DNA of 26,790 nt from JBEKDJ01 sp050014415. Its GTDB lineage: Bacteria > Desulfobacterota > BSN033 > UBA1163. Below, piece after piece: positions 23,103 through 26,790 of this stretch. The stretch is taken from contig JBEKDJ010000018.1 in NCBI GenBank assembly GCA_050014415.1, forward strand, positions 1-26,790, given 5' to 3'. Every line of letters begins with the position of its first letter. Position 1 is the stretch's first letter. Below the pieces are notes generated by a model. It saw only the letters and a list, made by a program, of their open reading frames with translations. It did no database searches and had not been told where the DNA came from. The translations under genes and the position numbers were made by a program.

Positions 23103-23114
23103 TCCCACGTGGGA
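23103..23114. promoter_or_regulatory. 12-bp perfect palindrome after the permease gene
   Basis: TCCCACGTGGGA is fully symmetric and lies 6 bases after the permease stop and 47 bases before the next gene. It is too short and lacks a U-run to act as a terminator. It may be an operator or a weak hairpin. Confidence 0.3.
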
Positions 23115-23161
23115 AGATAAAAAATAGGCATACAATCAAATAACAAGAAAGGAGTGAGTTT

Positions 23162-23656
23162 ATGGCTTATCCAAGAACACTTTCCCACATTGGAATTTCA
23201 GTCACTGATCTTGAGAAGGCAGTAAAATTCTACACCGAAGTATTTGGTTGGTATATCATCATGCCACCAACAGAGATCGTCTCGGATGACAGCGCTATTG
23301 GCGTAATGTGCGACGATGTCTTTGGTGAAGGCTGGGAAAGGTTTAGAATTGCCCACTTATCTACGGGCGATCGGATCGGCGTGGAACTTTTCGAATTTCA
23401 AAATGCCCAGCCGCCTGAAAAACATTTCGAGTACTGGAAAACCAGCATTTTCCATGTTAGTGTGCAGGACCCCGATGTGGAGGGGTTGGCCAAGAAGATC
23501 GCCGAGCATGGTGGCAAACAACGAATGCGGGTTCGCTACTACTACCCCAATGATAAACCTTATCGAATGGTCTATTGTGAAGACCCATTCGGCAATATCA
23601 TTGAGATTTACAGCCACAGCTATGAGTTGACCTATTCACCCGGGGCCTACGTTTAA
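23162..23656 (+). CDS. VOC-family (glyoxalase/dioxygenase fold) metalloprotein
   Basis: A 164-aa protein with two beta-alpha-beta-beta-beta modules. The four metal ligands can be placed: H9 in LSHIGISV, E75 in GVELFEF, H98 in IFHVSVQ, and E148 in GNIIEIYS. The end EDPFGNIIEIYSHS is typical of glyoxalase/bleomycin-resistance and epimerase-like VOC enzymes. ATG 23162 has AAAGGAG. It sits in the catabolic run directly after the importer, so isomerisation, lyase or epimerase action on the imported compound or its aldehyde is plausible. The exact reaction cannot be chosen from sequence. Confidence 0.85.
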   Translation: MAYPRTLSHIGISVTDLEKAVKFYTEVFGWYIIMPPTEIVSDDSAIGVMCDDVFGEGWERFRIAHLSTGDRIGVELFEFQNAQPPEKHFEYWKTSIFHVSVQDPDVEGLAKKIAEHGGKQRMRVRYYYPNDKPYRMVYCEDPFGNIIEIYSHSYELTYSPGAYV

Positions 23657-23671
23657 TCAAAAACAGCGAGG

Positions 23672-23835
23672 ATGATGAAGACGATGGGAGAATTCAGCCA
23701 GATATCGATCCAGATGTTTCTTGGATCCATGGAAGTGGGTTCCCCGAAGCCAGGTCTTCAGCCGCCCAATTGACCCTGTGGACTTGTTGTAAAAGCTCAG
23801 CACCTCTTGTGGCGCTTATACAGGCATCTGAGTAA
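23672..23835 (+). pseudogene. Cyclodeaminase/cyclohydrolase (FTCD_C-like) N-terminal remnant
   Basis: Starting 15 bases after the VOC stop, ATG 23672 opens QISIQMFLGSMEVGSPKPG, then stops at 23773. Shifting frame at the PG gives SSAAQLTLWTCCKSSAPLVA and so on to a stop at 23835. The pattern matches the start of formiminotransferase-cyclodeaminase-type proteins (hydrophobic-x-x-FL...SPxPGGGSxAA), with the GG lost by a small indel. The remaining 150 or so residues are missing. It looks like a once-functional gene of this operon that has decayed. Recognition rests on a short motif. Confidence 0.45.
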
Positions 23836-23898
23836 AGTGGAAGGGCTGGCCGTGGGGCACGTAGTTAATGTACCCACAAGCCTTTAGAGTGATGCCTT

Positions 23899-24054
23899 AT
23901 GAGATTTCCTCTGAAGGAAAATCTTCACCTGCTTGGAAGGAAGGGGTTCTATTTTACGCAAGGCAGCGTGTCCAGTCTTATGACACTAGATCCAAACCGT
24001 AAGATAGGAATAGACCCAAATCGTATTGGAACTGATGAACCGAACCGTCAGTAA
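23899..24054 (+). CDS. Small ORF of 51 codons with a three-fold DPNR repeat, unidentified
   Basis: ATG 23899 opens MRFPLKENLHLLGRKGFYFT and then QGSVSSLMTL. It ends in three copies of an (D/E)PNR unit spaced exactly 24 bases apart (23989, 24013, 24037) before TAA at 24052. There is no clear ribosome site. The repeat may be coding or an unrelated DNA repeat. I recognise no family. Apart from the fragment before it, the 488-base gap between the VOC and dehydrogenase genes shows nothing else. Confidence 0.3.
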   Translation: MRFPLKENLHLLGRKGFYFTQGSVSSLMTLDPNRKIGIDPNRIGTDEPNRQ

Positions 24055-24144
24055 TTCTGCTACCTACTATCCTGATTTGAGTTGAGCTATGGAGAGCTTC
24101 TCAGGGAACCATGGATAACCAGATACTCCTAAAAAGGTGTTTCT

Positions 24145-25158
24145 ATGAGTCGAAAACTGAAAGTGGTCATTACTGATTATGATTATGGTAATGTCAATGT
24201 TGAAAGACCATTGATTGAAGGTGCAGGATTTGAATTAGTTGCAGCCCAATGTAAGAGCGAGGATGAACTGATTGAGGTGGCCCATGACGCTGCGGCCGTC
24301 ATTACGCAGTATGCGCCTGTGGGAGAAAAAACTATCAATGCTTTCACAAACTGCAGATTGATCGCCCGCTACGGAACCGGCGTTGACATTGTTGATGTGG
24401 AGGCCGCCACCCGGCGAAACATCTTGGTGACAAATATCCCGGACTATTGTGTCGATGAAGTGGCCGACCACGCCATGGGCCTGTTGCTTGCCTGTATTAG
24501 GAAATTGAAGACCTATGATAGAACCATACGCTCAGGCATCTGGCGCTGGCAAATTGGACAGCCGATTCACCGGATGCGCGGTCGTACAATGGGATTCTTA
24601 GCATTTGGCAAGATCGCGCGGGCAATCGCAGATCGGGCTAAACCCTTTGGGGTACGATTGATTGCCTACGATGCTTACCTACCGAAGGAAGCCTTTGTCC
24701 CCTACGGCGTGACGCCCGTTTCCTTTGATGAACTTATCGAGCAGACAGATTACCTGATGATTCAGGTGCCCCTCACCTCTGAGACCCGAGGGATGATCAG
24801 CGAGTCGAAATTGAAAAGGATGAAACCTACGTCTGTCCTTATTAACACCAGCCGGGGTCCCTTGGTGAATAGTGATGCTCTTTACAGGGCACTCAAGGAG
24901 GGATGGATTAGCGCAGCCGGCATTGACGATCTCGATCCAGAGCCGACTAAACTAAGAGACTGGAAGCCGAAAAGCCCCTTGTTCACGCTGGACAACCTGA
25001 TCATAACACCGCATTCAGCTTATTATTCTGAAGAATCCATCCACGAGGCACGACGACGTGCGGCGGAAGAAGTCATCCGTGTCCTGAGCGATCATCCGCC
25101 GTTATCTCCAGTCAATCGAGTCAAGTTGCCTAATGGCAGTTACTCTCGCGCATCTTGA
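24145..25158 (+). CDS. D-isomer-specific 2-hydroxyacid dehydrogenase (CtBP/SerA-like)
   Basis: This 337-aa NAD-dependent dehydrogenase interconverts a 2-hydroxyacid and a 2-ketoacid. The catalytic triad is in place: R237 in NTSRGPLVN, E266 in DDLDPEP, H290 in TPHSAYYS. The dinucleotide loop reads GFLAFGKIARA (150-160), so two glycines of the common GxGxxG are alanines; I recall similar variants in CtBP-like bacterial proteins, so it need not be inactive. IARYGTGVDIVD and the helix VDEVADHAMGLLLACIRKL are also typical. ATG 24145 follows AAAAAGG. It lies 53 bases before the RraA-like gene. With lactonase and aldolase genes nearby it should act on a sugar-acid or hydroxyacid intermediate. Confidence 0.9.
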   Translation: MSRKLKVVITDYDYGNVNVERPLIEGAGFELVAAQCKSEDELIEVAHDAAAVITQYAPVGEKTINAFTNCRLIARYGTGVDIVDVEAATRRNILVTNIPDYCVDEVADHAMGLLLACIRKLKTYDRTIRSGIWRWQIGQPIHRMRGRTMGFLAFGKIARAIADRAKPFGVRLIAYDAYLPKEAFVPYGVTPVSFDELIEQTDYLMIQVPLTSETRGMISESKLKRMKPTSVLINTSRGPLVNSDALYRALKEGWISAAGIDDLDPEPTKLRDWKPKSPLFTLDNLIITPHSAYYSEESIHEARRRAAEEVIRVLSDHPPLSPVNRVKLPNGSYSRAS

Positions 25159-25211
25159 CTGAATTCGAACAATTCGCACATTATTCTCTTACAGGAAGGA
25201 GGAAAGAATAA

Positions 25212-25886
25212 ATGCCCCAGATCATCAATGAATTCAAACGACCGAACAAGGCTATCGTCGAGCAGTATCAGGAAGTTGCCAAATGCTACAGTGCATCATG
25301 CGTGTTTGGGGATGTTCAAAAGCGGCGTGGTGTGATGCACAGCTCAATCAAACCGATTTCAAATGGCACTCTCGTTGGTCCTGCCTTAACAGTCAAGCTC
25401 TCAGTCGGGGACCTCCAAGATCCCCTCGATGCGCTACCGGTAGCCCAGGCCGAAGATGTCATCGTCGTGGACGCTGGCGGTGAGACGGAGACCTCAGTTT
25501 GGGGGGGACTTATGGGCCGGCTTTGCCTTCAAAAAGGAATAAGGGGGGCTATTGTTGATGGAGCAGTAAGGGACATCGACGAGCTTCGGGATTTGGGATT
25601 CTTTATGTTTTCCCGATCAGTCACTGCGCGCGGTACCCATACCATGTATTCGAAGAGAAAAGACGAACTTGATATCAATGTGCCGATTCAGTGTGGGGGC
25701 GTGGGAGTGAAACCAGGGGATATGATCATTGCCGATGAAAATGGTGTCACGGTTGTTCCCAATGAGGACCTCGAATCCGTTCTCAAACTGGCGAAAGAGC
25801 AAGCCGAGCGGGAGGAGGCAACTCGAAAGGCGATTGCAGCCGGCAAAACGGTTGATGAATTGATAGAAGAATTCGGTCGCATCTGA
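25212..25886 (+). CDS. RraA-like HMG aldolase / oxaloacetate decarboxylase family protein
   Basis: A 224-aa protein of the RraA-like fold. The metal/pyruvate site shows GGLMGRLCLQKG (98-109) and VDGAVRDIDEL (115-125), with R120-D121 as the usual catalytic pair. GVGVKPGDMIIADENGVTVVP and a helical C-terminal tail follow. Members cleave 4-hydroxy-4-methyl-2-oxoglutarate-type compounds or decarboxylate oxaloacetate; true RraA inhibits RNase E. The longer C-terminus and catabolic setting favour an enzyme. ATG 25212 has a strong AGGAAGGAGGA. It ends the catabolic run, in line with a final retro-aldol or decarboxylation step to pyruvate. The substrate is inferred only. Confidence 0.88.
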   Translation: MPQIINEFKRPNKAIVEQYQEVAKCYSASCVFGDVQKRRGVMHSSIKPISNGTLVGPALTVKLSVGDLQDPLDALPVAQAEDVIVVDAGGETETSVWGGLMGRLCLQKGIRGAIVDGAVRDIDELRDLGFFMFSRSVTARGTHTMYSKRKDELDINVPIQCGGVGVKPGDMIIADENGVTVVPNEDLESVLKLAKEQAEREEATRKAIAAGKTVDELIEEFGRI

Positions 25887-25958
25887 TTATCTGATTGTTA
25901 ACATTAGTCCGTAGCATTGGTGGCCGAGATAGAATTCCTGCCAACTGATTGAGTTCAT

Positions 25959-26135
25959 ATGAAGTGTTACTTAATAGGCCTGGACCGGGGGGCATTCACT
26001 TATTCTTTAAGAGACGTGTTTTGGCAGCCAGAAGATAAACAATACGATTGGTGCGCACGATTGGTGCAAGATCTTGAGAAAGGAGGTGAATGTTTAAGTA
26101 AAATCTTTCCGGTCGAAATGGAGCAACCGGTCTAA
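25959..26135 (+). CDS. Small ORF of 58 codons, unidentified
   Basis: ATG 25959 to TAA 26133-26135 encodes MKCYLIGLDRGAFTYSLRDV and then FWQPEDKQYDWCARLVQDLE, finishing PVEMEQPV. Composition is that of a normal soluble protein, though the ribosome site is weak. A 13-base tandem near-repeat (ACGATTGGTGC at 26044 and 26057) lies inside. No family recognised. The rest of 25,887-26,230 shows nothing else, and no clear terminator follows the RraA-like gene. Confidence 0.35.
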   Translation: MKCYLIGLDRGAFTYSLRDVFWQPEDKQYDWCARLVQDLEKGGECLSKIFPVEMEQPV

Positions 26136-26230
26136 CCGGGCCATAGAAATCCGTTGAAGAGAATCGTTATGATCCACAAGGAAAACTCGGATACCTGTTC
26201 CCATCGTTAGTCCTTTTTTCTAAAAAAATC

Positions 26231-26577
26231 TCAAGTTCTATCTTCATTTTCTACCTTTTCAAAATTGCTGATTCTTACCCCAATGAGGCGAACCTTCTTC
26301 TTGAGTTCAAACCTGCCGAGACAATCGAAGGCTGCTCTCCTAATTTCAGGCTCAGAATCTGTAAATTTATCAAGGGACTTCGCTCTTGTGTAGGTCTTAA
26401 AATCGTTAAACCTCACCTTCACCGTTACAGTTCGACCCCGATAGCCTTCCTCCTTCATGGAGGAGATTACGTCTTGGGTGAGTTCTACAAGGTTTTTTGC
26501 GATCAACTGCCAATTTTCTATGTCCCTTTGAAAGGTGGTTTCCTTGCTGATCGATTTTGGCTCCCAATGAGATACTG
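26231..26577 (-). pseudogene. dinB: DNA polymerase IV (DinB), C-terminal fragment
   Basis: The - strand encodes the little-finger domain of a Y-family polymerase. It opens with SHWEPKSISKETTF and then RDIENWQLIAKNLVEL, followed by GYRGRTVTVKVRFNDF, TRAKSLDKFTDSEPEIRRAA and VRLIGVRISNF, to a stop at 26231. The little finger follows the palm, fingers and thumb domains in DinB, and those (about 230 residues with the catalytic acids) are absent because the frame runs into the IS110 fragment near 26565-26580. It is thus a non-functional remnant unless the junction is an assembly artefact. Confidence 0.8.
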
Positions 26578-26790
26578 GTCGAGTTGCCGCAGATGGAGAG
26601 GTTTAAGAGTGGAGATGAGCTAGCTTCCTATCTTGGGTTAACAACTTCTGAATATTTGACCGGGCAGTATGTGCGTCAGGGGAAGATCACTCGGTGTGGG
26701 AATAAACGGGTGAGGACGTGTGCGGTGGAGGGGAGCTGGATATTGATCACGAAGGATCCTTTGATGCGGCTTAAATATCTTCAGCTGAAG
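26566..26790 (+). mobile_element. IS110-family transposase, C-terminal fragment (runs off window)
   Basis: The + frame gives EILVELPQMERFKSGDELAS followed by YLGLTTSEY, GQYVRQGKITRCGNKRVRT, EGSWILITKDP and so on to the edge. This is the Transposase_20 region of IS110/IS116/IS902 elements, including the usual SW near the serine active site. The N-terminal DEDD domain is missing: upstream the frame meets a stop at 26548 and the sequence becomes dinB on the other strand. A 5'-truncated copy or a deletion junction is the simplest explanation. Confidence 0.8.

Overview
The window looks like a chromosomal segment of a moderate-GC, Gram-negative, free-living bacterium, most plausibly a deltaproteobacterial (Desulfobacterota-like) lineage. 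That placement is an inference. It rests on lipid-A/glycan modification genes of ArnT type, a LAB_N protein, a sigma-54 promoter joined to a cyclic-di-GMP-I riboswitch, and an IS91-like transposase remnant of a kind I associate with that group.

Region 1 (about 1-11,770, all + strand) is a cell-envelope glycan cluster. It contains a decayed 5' fragment and three intact ArnT/PMT-type membrane glycosyltransferases, two paralogous DPM1/ArnC-like GT2 polyprenyl-phosphate glycosyltransferases, and a stand-alone LAB_N membrane protein. It also has a Gfo/Idh/MocA sugar dehydrogenase next to a DegT/DnrJ/EryC1 aminotransferase, a membrane-anchored metallophosphoesterase, an ICMT/PEMT-like membrane methyltransferase, and an LPS-kinase-like protein. 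The order dehydrogenase, aminotransferase, GT2, LAB_N, ArnT resembles the logic of the arn pathway: make an amino sugar nucleotide, load it on a lipid carrier, move it across the membrane, transfer it to an outer glycan or lipid.

Region 2 (about 11,866-16,650, all - strand) holds a secreted papain-like cysteine protease with two CARDB-like domains. Its leader carries a sigma-54 promoter, a well-conserved GEMM-I (c-di-GMP-I) riboswitch, and an intrinsic terminator whose 5' arm can pair with the aptamer. Upstream are a small secreted protein, a small frameshifted gene, a two-gene zinc-ribbon operon with its own promoter and operator-like palindrome, and a degraded IS91-like transposase tail.

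Region 3 (about 16,790-25,886, + strand) is a catabolic locus: an IclR-family regulator with a strong promoter and an 18-bp palindrome, an SMP-30 sugar lactonase, and a complete RbsBAC-type sugar ABC importer. It continues with a VOC protein, a 2-hydroxyacid dehydrogenase and an RraA-like aldolase/decarboxylase. The simplest reading is import of a sugar or sugar-acid/lactone, ring opening, oxidation/reduction and retro-aldol cleavage under IclR control. A decayed cyclodeaminase-like fragment and small orphan ORFs lie in the gaps.

Region 4 (about 25,887-26,790) is a scar: the C-terminal part of DinB (- strand) abuts the C-terminal part of an IS110-family transposase (+ strand) that runs off the window.
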